Assembly (NCBI GenBank): GCA_963576735.1
Contig: OY755173.1
Coordinates: forward strand, 18,074,873-18,138,872
Length of the DNA: 64,000 nucleotides
Direction of reading: 5' to 3'
From: Bedellia somnulentella
Taxonomy: Eukaryota; Arthropoda; Insecta; Lepidoptera; Bedelliidae
The stretch's first letter is position 1; every line of letters starts with the position of its first letter. The notes below the pieces were generated by a model that was not told where the DNA came from, made no database searches, and saw nothing but the letters and a program-made list of their open reading frames with translations. Position numbers and translations under genes: made by a program. Shown here in pieces: positions 9,731 through 20,507 of this stretch.

Positions 9731-10046
9731 AAATCAACATGAATTAATAATATATGGTTTTCAAAGAAATCATTACAATATATTTTAACAAGAATCATGA
9801 CATAATAGTGATAAATATGGGTTCATGTTATGGAACAATAAATAAAATAACCTGTATCATCTCGAACTTTACCACATGAATGCATTAAACGATTTGAATT
9901 TGGTTTTGCTCAAAAAGTGGCTGAGGAAATTTTAATTCTCAAGCACTGGCTACCCATTCTTTCAAAATCTATTAATTAAGAATAAATATGTATAAAAACA
10001 CGTTGATTTACCAAAAACAATGTATATATGTAAATATAAGTGTTTT

Positions 10047-10242
10047 CATAATATATTTTTTTATAATGTATGTATGTAAATATAACTAATAAATAAAGGA
10101 AAGAAAAATTTCGACACAGGTGGGGATCGAACCCGCGACCTCGGGTATACGCCCCCGTCGCTCTGCCAATGAGCTACCGTGTCAAAGGCTGCGAGTGCAT
10201 CTGGTCCCCGCATGAGGTTTTCATGAACAAAAACATTCAAAA
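10047..10242 (-). mobile_element. SINE-B insertion with 20-bp target duplication
   Basis: The tRNA-like head reads on the minus strand (A box GGTAGCTCATTGGCAGAG, B box GGGTTCGATCC), with the family's CATGAAAACCTCATG hairpin segment at the opposite end. The flanks tatgtaaatataagtgtttt at 10027-10046 and 10243-10262 are identical, the expected target-site duplication. The insertion lies in the LINE ORF1-ORF2 spacer. Confidence 0.82.
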
Positions 10243-10668
10243 TATGTAAATATAAGTGTTTTTGTATCCTTTAGAGGAACTCTTATTAAAACACCAACAG
10301 ATGGTCACCCTACTTAAAACAAGACACAGTTAGCTAGTTAGCCATCCTTTTTCAGGACACTTTAGGTCGCCAGCGCGCGTTCCTGTTTAAATAATACTTC
10401 CATGGAATAAGCAGAATGACAATATTCATATTATGAATAATCTAATATGTCACGTGACATGTTGTCAAAGCGACAATTTATTTTGTTTGGATTTGAATAA
10501 GTTTTTACCTTATTCAAATTCTCGACTGGGTACTGTATAGATACCCTTAAATCAAAAGCGGAACATTGCTAAATTATTAGCATATAATATATCTGACCCC
10601 CATATATATATAAGGGGAAACTTACTTCTAGTATGCGATGGTGGAAACCATAATTTAAACTTTTAAGA

Positions 10669-13570
10669 GTGACAATGGAAGAGCCTCCTGTCGTCCTTAA
10701 GTCGTCACCTAATATCAATATTGTAAACAAGGAAGGTGGTTCTTCTGGCAATAGAACTAAAAAGAATACTTTACAAGGAGTCTCCCAGTTTAAACTTGTA
10801 TGTCAAAATACTCAGAGGTTTTCTTGTAAAGAATTAGAAATAGAATTTATTTTGGAAAAATATGAAATAGATTATTTATGTGTTACTGAACACTGGCTTA
10901 AGAATTGCGAAGTCATATTTGGTTTTGAAAACTATTATTTAGCTAGCAACTACTGCCGCAATTCTAAAGCCTGTGGTGGCTCCGCTATACTTTTAAAAAA
11001 TAATATTAAATCAAAAATTCGTCATGATATTGTAAAGTTAAGCGTTGAGCAAGTCGTGGAATTATCCTGCATAGAGTTAAAAAACTATTTCTTAGTATGT
11101 GTGTATCGACCCCCTTATAACCAAAATTATGATAAATTCGAAAATGTAATGGAAGATGTATTAAGCAAAGTTTTCAGGAATAAAAAACGTATAATAATAT
11201 GTGGAGACTTCAATGTGGATCTCCTACAAGACAGTTATCTTAAAACACGATTGATGAGTTTATTCCAATCGTTCAATTTAGAAAATTTATTCTTGGAACC
11301 GACTAGAATCAAAACATGTTTAGATAATGTATTTACTAATACAGATTTTTCAAGTAAAAGTGTTATAAATAAACTAAAGTCTGATCACAGCGAACAGCAG
11401 ATACCAGAACCAAAAATTGTTATTAAAAAAAGACATATTACTGCTAGTAAAGTAGAAAAATATATAAATATAATAAGCTCTAAGTTGCCTACATGTACAA
11501 TTAATAAAAACCCAAATACTAGCTATGATATTTTTTATAACGTTCTGATAAATGAGTTTAATAAAGTTTTTAATGTAAAAAATGTAACTATTACCAGTAA
11601 ATTTAAGTTTTGTGAGTGGGCAACTCCAAGTATTTATAGATCGAGAGAAAAACTCTTCGATTTATATGATCAGAAAGCTTATAGTAATAATAATGAATTC
11701 AGGAAATATGTAAAAAAATACTCAAATATATTTAATAAAGTATGTAAAGAGGCTAAAGCCAGATACCTAAGCCGACGTATCCGAACATCCGATAATAAAG
11801 TTAAAACAGTGTGGAATATTATCAACACCCAAACAGGCCGAGGTAAACCATGTGATCAGGAGTTCTGTGTTCGATCTGATCAAGGTCTGACTACCTCTAA
11901 TGAGAAAATCGCTTGTATTTTTGAAAAATATTTTACTGACATACCATCAAAAACAACTGAAAATTTAAACACATCGGTTGTAAAAGCTCAACACTTGTTA
12001 CAACAAAATGTTGATAGTTGCGAAACTTTGTTTTGTTTTAAAGATGTCAGCCCTAAAGATATCGAAAAATGTTTTAAATCATTTAAATTGAAAAGTTCTG
12101 AGGACATTTGGGGTATGTCGGTGAAAGTTTGCCATAATTTTATTATAACTTTGTCTCCATATTTAGCAGACATATTTAATGAATGTATAAGAAATAAAAT
12201 ATTTCCAAATCTCATGAAACATAGTAAAATTGTACCTCTTCTTAAATCCGGAGGAGATAAAATTTGTCCTGATGGTTATAGACCCATATCTATTCTGCCA
12301 GTTTTAAGTTAAATATTTGAAAAACTAATGTTCAATCAAATGCTTTTGCATTTCGCTTCTAACAATTTGTTTCATCCAAAACAATTTGGCTTTACAAAGG
12401 GCCGCTCTACCACCGATGCAGACATTGCCTTAATGAAACATATTTTTGATTCGTGGGAACGTAAAAATGACGCTATTGGTTTGTTTTGCGATCTTACGAA
12501 GGCATTTGATTGTGCAGATCATGAAATCCTTTTTATTAAATTAGAACATTATGGCATACAAGGTGACGCACTTAAATTAATAAAGTCTTACTTTTCGGAT
12601 CGGATACAGAAAGTGCAAATCAATAATACAATATCACCTGGAACTCATGTAAAAATGGGTGTTCCGCAGGGTTCTATTTTGGGCCCATTTTTATTCTTGG
12701 TTTATATTAATGATTTGCCGTTCATGGTCGAGAAAATGTCCGAGATAGTGTTATTTGCTGATGATACTTCCTTAGTATTTGACGTTAAAAGAAATAATGA
12801 GAATATTGACGAGGTAAATAACACGGTTTCACAGATTCAAACATGGTTTGCTTCCAATAATCTTGTACTGAATGGCAAAAAAACTAAATGCATCAAATTT
12901 GTATTACCCAATGTTAAGAGCGTTGATAAAGAAATAATTTTTAATAATGAAAATATAGTTTATTCGGATGACACAGTTTTCTTAGGGATAACTCTAGACT
13001 CCGAGCTCCAATGGGGACCCCACATTAGCTCACTAGCTGGCAGGCTAAGTAGTGCTGCATATGCCGTTAGGAAAATAAGACATTTGACAGATGTACAGAC
13101 AGCTCGATTAGTTTATTACAGCTATTTTCAGCTATTTTCATAGTGTAATGTCTTACGGTATTTTACTCTGGGGCAGAGCGGCTGATGTTGGTTCCATATT
13201 TATTCTCCAAAAGAGAGCAATAAGAGCTATATACAATTTGAGATCCCGAGATTCCCTGAGGGAATTGTTTAAAACAATAAATATAATGACGCTGCCATGT
13301 CAATATATTTATGAAAATATTATGTATGTAAGAAAGAATCAGGCCTCTTTTGTGAAAAATTGTGACAGACATATTCGAAACCTGAGAGACAACAATAAAA
13401 TTTCAGTACCAAAATACAGATTGTCAAAAGTAAATACATCTTTCATGGGGTTACTCGTATGCGTAAAAATGTATAATAAAATACCTGAGGACATTTTAAA
13501 TTTATCAGAAACAAAATTCAAAGCAGTAGTTAAAAGAAATCTTAGTTCGAAAGCCTATTACAATAAATAA
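10669..13570 (+). pseudogene. LINE ORF2: AP-endonuclease and reverse transcriptase, two lesions
   Basis: The first segment (10669-12312) carries the AP-endonuclease with its catalytic set: QN (N47), TEHW (E74), CGDFNVD (D180, N182) and SDH (238-240). The RT domain then begins (DGYRPISILPVLS) and is cut by an in-frame TAA at 12310. The same frame resumes (12328-13143) with FGFTKGRSTTD, DLTKAF, MGVPQGSILGP and the catalytic FADD box. At 13121-13140 the unit GCTATTTTCA occurs twice in tandem; the extra 10 bases shift the frame, and the C-terminal domain continues at 13148-13570 (SYGILLWG, then QKRAIRAIYNL). The last 28 or so codons are separated by the SINE insertion and resume after 14207. Family role: nick target DNA and reverse-transcribe LINE RNA. 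This copy cannot make a full-length protein. Confidence 0.87.
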
Positions 13571-14207
13571 AAGATGTTATTAAAGGAAAGAAAAATTTCG
13601 ACACTGGCGGGGTTCGAACCCGCGACCTTCGGGTATACGCCCCCGTCGCTCTGCCAACTGAGCTACAGTGTCAGTTGGCATCCAGCGCGAAATTCCTCTA
13701 TCCTTTGTTTCTTTTTTACACGTTCAAGTAGTGTTTGCGTTTCCTACCTCCGAATTTTAACTAATTCGGACGGCCACTTGTCTACCTTTTCAGATAGAAT
13801 GCAAATGTTGGAAACGCCTAACTATCACATAATTTAATGTTTTTTTTTTTTTGACATGAATTCCTCATGTGGGGATTATTACTTATAAATAAAAGATGTT
13901 ATTAAAGGAAAGAAAAATTTCGACACTGGCGGGGTTCGAACCCGCGACCTTCGGGTATACGCCCCCGACGCTTAATGTTTTTTTTTTTTTTGACATGAAT
14001 TCCTCATGTGGGGATTATTACTTATAAATAAAAGATGTTATTAAAGGAAAGAAAAATTTCGACACTGGCGGGTTCGAACCCCGCCAGTGTCGAAAAAGAA
14101 AGAAATTTTTCTTTCCTTTAATAACATCTTTTATTTATAAGTAATAATCCCCACATGAGGAATTCATGTCAAAAAAAAAAAAAAACATTAAATTAGCCTA
14201 TTACAAT
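13552..14207. mobile_element. composite SINE-B insertion (tandem and inverted copies) with 13-bp target duplication
   Basis: AGCCTATTACAAT occurs at 13552-13564 and 14195-14207, flanking 630 bp. Inside are a full minus-oriented SINE-B (13565-13850), two truncated tandem repeats of its tail and tRNA part (about 13851-13975 and 13976-14080), and an inverted piece (14083-14188) that makes a hairpin with the last repeat. The tRNA-like heads are not functional tRNA genes. Confidence 0.82.
13979..14188. repeat. near-perfect ~95-bp-arm palindrome within composite SINE-B
   Basis: The left arm runs from the poly-T/GACATGAATTCC stretch to GGCGGG and the right arm from CCCGCC to GGAATTCATGTC and poly-A. 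The centre is ggcgggttcgaaccccgcc. Such a structure can arise by template switching during reverse transcription. Confidence 0.75.
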
Positions 14208-14460
14208 GTTAATGATTACATTAATGATGAAGTGGCTTGGTGTCATCAGGGCTCTGTGCAGGATGTTTCCGGGCTAACACCAAAATTGTAATGGACGTAA
14301 AAAAAGATGTGTGTTGACGAGTTTCTTACGGGTTCTTCTCTCAACAAAACACCTTCCGAATCCGAAGTAAACTTAGTATTAAGTTGAATTTTGACGTTCA
14401 AAAAACAAAGATTTATCTTTTTACTTTGAAATAAATGATTATTTTATTTTATTTTTTATT

Positions 14461-14934
14461 ATTTTTATTACTTTTTTGAATTATCAATTTATTTTGTTTA
14501 ATAAGAAGAACATTTTCATCATTCAAATTATCTTTATTTCCGAAATCAGTATAGGTACATTTAAGAGAAATATAAATTAACTTTTATTTTAAATTGGATT
14601 TTAATACAACTCTCATCTCGAACATTTCGTCGGATAATTTATGTGACTTTGTGACTATGTGCCATAGGCGCGCGCGCATCCCCTGCATCGTACACACGGA
14701 AATGAAATCAAATATGCAGTGCGTTTTATCTGCTCTAAAACAATATGATATTGATAACATAATAGTAATTGAGTAATTGAAATTACTAATTAATATGTAA
14801 TTTCAATTAACAATTACTGTTTAATTGGAATTACATGTAATTGCAATTACTTGTATTTAATTACAATTGTAATTGAATTAATATTATTTAATTATTAAAT
14901 AAATTGCAAAAGTAATTAATTACGCCCAACTCTG
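14461..14934. other. right end of the hAT-like element, non-coding part
   Basis: AT-rich sequence and GTAATT-type subterminal repeats. A 60-codon open frame at 14594-14776 has no motif I recognise; it could be a transposase remnant. Confidence 0.4.
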
Positions 14935-15179
14935 CATACATACCTATACTCACGGCTATAAATCCCTAGAAGGGGTAGCCAGAGCTAAAGAACTAGAAAT
15001 TCCTCAGCCACTTTTGGAAACTTGAGTGGGGAAAAGATGGCAAAATAAAGGTTGTTGGTGATGGTTCTCCAACCGCATCTCCTAAAAATCCCTTAAAAGC
15101 GCCAATACCGTTAGTCTCCTCTTACATACACCCACCGGCAGAAATGGGGTAGTGATAATCTAATCCAACACTACACAGC
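14935..15179 (-). mobile_element. SINE-A copy (hAT target site)
   Basis: Starts CATACATACCTATACTCACGGCTATAAATC (tail, + strand) and ends CCAACACTACACAGCC. The hAT element interrupts its (CATA)n tail. Confidence 0.85.
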
Positions 15180-15182
15180 CAC

Positions 15183-15314
15183 CACGTGAAGTTCCAACAT
15201 ATATCTTTTTATTCTGCAGGTGAAAGAATCACTTTTTGGTGACCGCGATGGCGATTTTCGTCATCCAATGCACTTTATAGTTACGCAAACTTATCATTAA
15301 TGTAATGTAATAAA
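15183..15314 (+). pseudogene. second copy of the dpr terminal exon and polyadenylation region
   Basis: Acceptor ttctgcag ends at 15219, followed by GTGAAAG, then a jump to AATCACTTTTTGGTGACCGC. Compared with 2629-2732, 43 bases are missing. Spliced in the same phase it would add only GERITFW before TGA at 15240. The ancestral stop (to 15280) and AATAAA (15309) are still present, and about 20 upstream intron bases are shared. It is therefore a duplicated, probably dead, terminal exon 12.6 kb from the original; use as a short alternative end cannot be excluded. Confidence 0.78.
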
Positions 15315-15419
15315 TAATATTCGTTTATAACTTATGTTTTATTACTCATAATGCAACCCTTAATCACATATTTTATACATATAATATACCCAACATAAAT
15401 ATTTCATGCATATGTAATT

Positions 15420-15495
15420 ACAAAGTGGCGATCGATAGTCTCTACCTACCCCAATGCGAAATAACGGCGTGAGTATATATATGTATGTAAGTACA
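15420..15495 (+). mobile_element. RTE LINE 3' tail fragment
   Basis: AAAGTGGCGATCGATAGTCT, CCCCAATGCGAA and GGCGTGAGTATATATATG tail. Confidence 0.75.
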
Positions 15496-15514
15496 TACAC
15501 AACACACTGCGTAC

Positions 15515-15850
15515 ACTGCCTCCGTGGTCTAGCAGTCAAGCCCTTGGTTTCAAGTACGGAGGTCCAGGGTTCGATTCCCGAGGGGGGGGCCTTACAAATT
15601 GAATTTGTAAGATTAAACCCAGTCTGGAAGGATATTGCAGGCTAGAATCACCTGATTATCCGAAAATTAAGATGATTCCGTGCTTCGGATGGCACGTTAA
15701 GCCGTCGGTCCCGGTTACTATTACGGTAGTAGTCGTCAGTCTTCCAACCCTCAATTGGCCAGCGTGGTGGACTGTGGCCAAATCACCCTATATAGGGTAA
15801 GCTCGAGCCCCTTGGTGGGGACATAATATATATGGGCTGTGAAGAAGTAT
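15515..15850 (+). mobile_element. SINE-C copy, tRNA head
   Basis: Head GCCTCCGTGGTCTAGCAGTC with B box GGGTTCGATTCC. Core CGTGCTTCGG...GGCACGTTAAGCCGTCGGTC, CCCGGTTACTATTACGGTAG. 3' part CAATTGGCCAGCGTGGTGGA and ATATATGGGCTGTGAAGAAG. About 335 bp, the fullest copy in the window. Confidence 0.82.
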
Positions 15851-16077
15851 GCAAAACTTCGTTGCCTTAAAAGAAAAACTTAGGAAACTACTTACTTATT
15901 TTGTTTATATTTTCGGCAAATATTAATACGAGCATTGTACATTTATGAGATATAGAAACAATCTTAATAGCTTAAAACCAGTTGACATTAATGTCACGCA
16001 ATTGATTCACGGGCACAGATGCAGTCTTTTCTACGAATGATGATAATATGATGAAATGATACCTACGTATACAAAGC

Positions 16078-16181
16078 TTCTCCCCCACGCAACTTCCAAA
16101 AGTGTCTAAGGAATTTCTATGTCCTCAGCTCTGGCTACCCTTTTAGGAATTTATAGCCGTGAGTATATGTATGTATGTATA
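16078..16181 (+). mobile_element. SINE-A fragment (3' part)
   Basis: Contains CACGCAACTTCCAAAAGTG, CTCTGGCTACCC and TTTATAGCCGTGAGTATATG with the (TATG)n tail. Confidence 0.75.
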
Positions 16182-17605
16182 CAAAGCTAGCTAATGAGGA
16201 GATAAGATTAGACCCTGACTAAGGCGTTTCAGTAAGTAATTTCAGTATAGATAGCATCAGACTTGCGGGGGCAAGTGTCACGTGAGAAGTGATATACCGT
16301 CAGATTTTGAATGAATAATCTGTCAAGTGACACACTCATTCTCTCACACTTCAAACCACGGGGCAAAATGTAGGTCAAAAGCGCGCGACTGATTCAAATT
16401 TAGGACCCGCGTATTCATGCATACATTTGACATCCTATTTCGCATTTCTATTCTTTGACCTAGAGGCTGCAATAATTAAAACAAACGAAACTAAATTACG
16501 AATTCAGCAACAGTGACTAACTTTCCAGGTCAGAATATCTATTCAAATTGTAAGAAATCAAACGAGTTAGTTAACACCAATTTCATGTTGGATATCTTAA
16601 TTTGAGTAGCGGCGTCCTTCATAAATATGTTAATTGGAACCGAGCGGATACCGAATGATGTTTAACTTTCGAATTACACCCACCAACTTTTATCTATCTG
16701 AAAATTCAGACGGATCTTGTTGTTTTGTTATAAATTAATTCTGAATGTTAATTATAACAGTCTGTTGAACATTGCTGATTGAGACAACATTGAACAGATA
16801 TGATACGTGGTTTAGATATGTTTCATAAAGTGAGCTTGTTTTATCGGTTCGAGTATAGCCACTTGTTTGTTTGTACGAGTCTGAACAACTTAGGTAGATG
16901 AGTTTTACCTCATATATTTACTGTTTTACTGTTTTGTTTTGTGTGTTTTACTGTTTTTGTGTTGTTTTGTATGCAATTAAGTGTTTAAATAATAAATAAT
17001 AATATAAAGAGGCAATGTTTAGATATATATACAATACTTGACGATGTCCTAGTGGATAGGCAACTTGCTTCTACGTTTTATTGATACAGAAATCTACAAT
17101 ACATGCCAGTTAAAAAAAGTGAATCTATTCTTTAATGAAAATGTTGCAATGAACAGAAAAGTGTTATTTTTTTATTGAAAATTTCAGCGGAAATATTTTT
17201 TACATATTCAGCATAGTGTGCCGGCGTTTGCTAGCTAGTTGAAAATAACTGAATGTTTTGCATTTGAAACAATTTTAAAAAAATAAACTGGTTTTTGCTG
17301 TTGTTTCAAAAGTTTTTAATTACAAACGAACGTTGTACCTTGACACTTTTATTCAGAAGGTACCAAACAAATATGCGGTGCGACAAACCGACTCTATGTG
17401 TAGTGTCGGTTTGGAATAGCACTAACTTTATTTTTTTTCTCGGATTCCGTAAGAAGCTAGTTAGGGTATCGAGGATTTTTAGTGCTTGATGGGCGATGTG
17501 GCTTTGAGACTGGATGAGAACAACTCATCACCAACCAAAATTTACTTTTCCCCATTTTATTTAAAATAGTGACTGAGTTTTTATTCTGAAACTCTAACTA
17601 CCTCT
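16182..17605. other. no gene recognised
   Basis: Mostly AT-rich intergenic sequence. It contains one short tRNA-like A box (17040-17065), simple TG-rich stretches at 16915-16975, and short frames without motifs. Confidence 0.4.
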
Positions 17606-17607
17606 TC

Positions 17608-17835
17608 AAGGGTACATACATACATACATATACTCACGGCTATAAATCCCTTAACGGGGTAGCCAGAGCTTTGGAATGAGGAATTCCTCAGCCACTTTTG
17701 GAAGTTGATTGGGGGAAGGACGGGTCTCCAACCACATTGCCCAAAAATCACTTAAAGAGCCCCTATACCCTTAGTCGCCTCTTACGATCACCCACGGGTA
17801 GAAATGGAGTAGTGTTATTCTAAGCCGACACTACA
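17608..17835 (-). mobile_element. SINE-A copy
   Basis: (CATA)n, TATACTCACGGCTATAAATC to AAGCCGACACTACA, about 228 bp. Confidence 0.85.
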
Positions 17836-18089
17836 ACTAATAGGTAATAACTTCAAGGGTAATAGCCGTAAATACATACCATGTATCTTTAATGTACCAG
17901 ACATGAAAAAAAGTTTATAGCAAGGAAGCATTTAAACGTGTAGTATAATAAGCTAACTAAGACTTACTTATCTGTGTTGTTTGTACCACGTGTAATATGT
18001 CTTTGAAGATATAGATATTAAAAGTTTAATGGATACAAATCACGGATCCACCTTGACCACTTTGTATTTATCTTTTTCTGGATTTCTTA

Positions 18090-18485
18090 GTGATTCAGTA
18101 AATACATCTTTCATGGGGTTTTGCGTAAAAATGTATAATAAAATACCTGAGGACATTTTAAATTTAACAGAAACAAAATTCAAAGCAGCAGTTAAAAAAA
18201 ATCTTAGTTCGAAAGCCTATTACAATGTCAATGATTACATTAATGATGAAGTGGCTTGGTGTCATCAGGGCTCTGTGCAGGATGTTTCCGGGCTAACACC
18301 AAAATTGTAATGGACGTTAAAAAAAGATGTGTGTTGACGAGTTTCTTACGGGTTCTTCTCTCAACAAAACACCTTCCGAATCCGAAGTAAACTTAGTATT
18401 AAGTTAAAATTTGACGTTCAAAAAACAAAGATTTATCTTTTTATTTTGAAATAAATGATTATTTTATTTTTATTTTTTTTTATTT
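18090..18485 (+). mobile_element. 5'-truncated copy of the CR1-like LINE (same family as 7550-14460)
   Basis: Matches 13430-13565 and then 14198-14460 without the SINE insert. The frame 18090-18310 encodes the ORF2 C-terminus (SFMGFCVKMYNKIPED..., ending VSGLTPKL, stop). Ends with AATAAATGATTATTTTATTT. Confidence 0.88.
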
Positions 18486-18494
18486 TCATTTTCT

Positions 18495-18835
18495 TGTTAA
18501 TAACCGTGACAGCTCAATGGGTAGAACACCGGTTGTCGTGCAAACTACTAGTGTTCAAATCCCGGGTCGGGCCTACACCAATTTGTCTTTTCTAAAGACA
18601 TATGTGTCGTTAATTTATCATGGTTGTTAACGGTGAGGGAAAACATCGTGAGGAAACCCACATGGCTGAGTTGTACTTAGTCATGTGACAGTGTATTCGT
18701 ACAAAACGGCGATAGGCCTGCCCCCTATCACGTGAGTTCACTGTCTATGCAAAACGTGGGTACTCTGAACATAAATAATACCTCTGCCAACCTCTTCGGG
18801 GATATTCGGCGTGAACGTTTATGTTTATGTATTTT
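18495..18835 (+). mobile_element. SINE-D copy
   Basis: tRNA-like head ACCGTGACAGCTCAATGGGT, B-like GTTCAAATCCCGGGTCGGGC, body AACGGTGAGGGAAAACATCG, end CTCTTCGGGGATATTCGGCG TGAACGTTTATG. Confidence 0.82.
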
Positions 18836-19430
18836 CTTTTTATGCTCTTTGTGACAGTGTTCTTTTATTTTTGTCAAACTGTATTTAATTACATTAGGTT
18901 ATTTTCAAATTATTACTTATATTTACAATTTGTTTCTCTTTAAATATGTACATAACATAGAAATTAAAATGATTATTACAATATTCAGACAATATAAAAC
19001 ATATTCTCAAAATAGGGAGTAGGGTTCCTAATTCGTATTCTTTGAGCAAAGTATGTGCCAGCCCTAGGATCCGCGCTAGTAAACTGTAACTGTATTTTAA
19101 ATTATTAATATTTGATGTGCTAGCTTGCTTGATGTATTTTATTCTATTCTTTATCAGATTAAAATAAACACATATTTTTCGAGGCTAAAATCACAAACTA
19201 GAAAATTATCCGTCATTCGAAATTAAATAAAACATAACTAAAACTTCTGAATATTATTACCTCGCAAACAGTATTGAGTTTCCTCTTTGGAGGAAAGGAT
19301 TTCCACTATGTAAGCTTTCAGCTAAAGAGCACAGGCACTACAATGAATGGACATGGACTACCATGATATTTGGATGGATTCTATGATCGTTTTAGTTCGC
19401 ATAGTCTTATAATTTATTTATCTGTTTTGT
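18836..19430. other. no gene recognised
   Basis: AT-rich. Contains a stretch resembling LINE 3' sequence around 19060-19170, but nothing I can name. Confidence 0.35.
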
Positions 19431-19433
19431 CTG

Positions 19434-19678
19434 CTGTGTAGTGTCGGCTTAGAATAGCACTACCCCATTTCTTCCGGTGGTTGTACGTAAGAGGCGACTA
19501 ACGGTATCGGGCCTTTTAAGGGATTTTTGGGCGATGCGGTTGGAGACCCATCACCAACAACCTTTATTTTACCATCTTTTCCCCACTCAACTTTCCAAAC
19601 GTGGCTGAGGAATTTCGAATTCCTTAGCTCTGGATACCCCTTCTAGGGATTTATAGCCGTGAGCATATGTTTGTATGA
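19434..19678 (+). mobile_element. SINE-A copy
   Basis: TGTGTAGTGTCGGCTTAGAA, then AGAGGCGACTAACGGTATCG, GGGCGATGCGGTTGGAGACC, ending TTTATAGCCGTGAGCATATG. A good full-length + strand example. Confidence 0.87.
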
Positions 19679-19849
19679 TATATAATCACAAATTTATAAG
19701 ACTAATTTCTTGCTTTTATTGAGTAGTTTAACGATGCCATTAGCTAATGGAAGATATTCTTAAATTGTGAATGTTCGAAGAGTTACGGATAAAATAGAAT
19801 AAATAAAAATGTTGCAAAGTGTAAATGTGCACAAGAGGTTTACAAGGAT

Positions 19850-19925
19850 CGTAAATAGTAGCGATCGATAGTTCCTGCCTACCCCAACAATAACTAAAAG
19901 CGTGATTGAATGTATGTATGTGGCT
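19850..19925 (+). mobile_element. RTE LINE 3' tail fragment
   Basis: GCGATCGATAGTTCCTGCC, CCCCAACAATAACTAAAAGCG and (TATG)n. Confidence 0.65.
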
Positions 19926-20066
19926 CTTGAGTGAGGATTGCGTAGGATCTGGAGTTGTAGAGAATTTTAAGTGAGGTAGGTGACGTTAATTTAATTTTTC
20001 AGTTCCTAACTTAAACCGTGCCGGTCTAGTATGTACTGACTTTTTATTTCAGTACATCTTTGATTA

Positions 20067-20320
20067 CATACATACATACATACATATACTCACGGCTGTA
20101 AATCCCTACAAGGGGTAGCCAGAGCTGAAGAACTAGAAGTTCCTCGGCCACTTTTGGAAAGTAGAGTGGGGAAAAGATGGTAAAAATAAAGGTTGTTGGT
20201 ATGGGTCTCCAACCGCATCGCCCAAAAATCCCTTAATAGCTCCAAGACCGTTAGTCGCCTCTTACGTACACCCACCGGAAGAAATGGGGTAGTGCTATTC
20301 TAAGCCGACACTACACAGCA
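20067..20320 (-). mobile_element. SINE-A copy
   Basis: (CATA)n TATACTCACGGCTGTAAATC to AAGCCGACACTACACAGC; an uninterrupted copy. Confidence 0.87.
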
Positions 20321-20507
20321 CTACTATCTTTGATTAATCGGTAACAAATATAACTTTACTTTATCTAACTTCTAGGTAAATTTAGTCGACTGATAATCAG
20401 CTAAAACGAATTGTGGTTGCCATTAAGGTTTTTGTCCTAACATATTCCCAGGTCACAATTCTACAAGGCTTGAGCAAGTTGTCATCTAATTGTTCTGACT
20501 TTAAACA

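Larger units (their letters stand above)
7550..14460 (+). mobile_element. CR1-like LINE, near full length, with nested insertions
   Basis: Two-ORF non-LTR element. ORF1 starts at 7660; ORF2 (AP-endonuclease plus RT) starts at 10669. The 3' end near 14440-14460 has AATAAATGATTATTTTATTTT. The 5' limit is approximate. Three later insertions lie in it: a foldback MITE (8762-9012), SINE-B (10047-10242) and composite SINE-B (13565-14194). A truncated sister copy at 18090-18485 lacks the last of these and so shows the empty site. Confidence 0.8.
3660..14934. mobile_element. hAT-like transposon, expanded by nested insertions
   Basis: The left end reads CAGTGTTGGGCAAAAAGTAA and the right end, read inward on the minus strand, CAGAGTTGGGCGTAATTAAT. 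Both ends are followed by many AATTAC/GTAATT subterminal repeats (3675-3830 and 14765-14900). The element is flanked by CATACATA (3652-3659 and 14935-14942), an 8-bp duplication as expected for hAT. Because the target is a (CATA)n tail, the match is not independent proof. The right flank continues as a SINE-A copy. No hAT transposase is recognisable; nearly all of the 11.3 kb is other elements that inserted inside. Confidence 0.68.
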
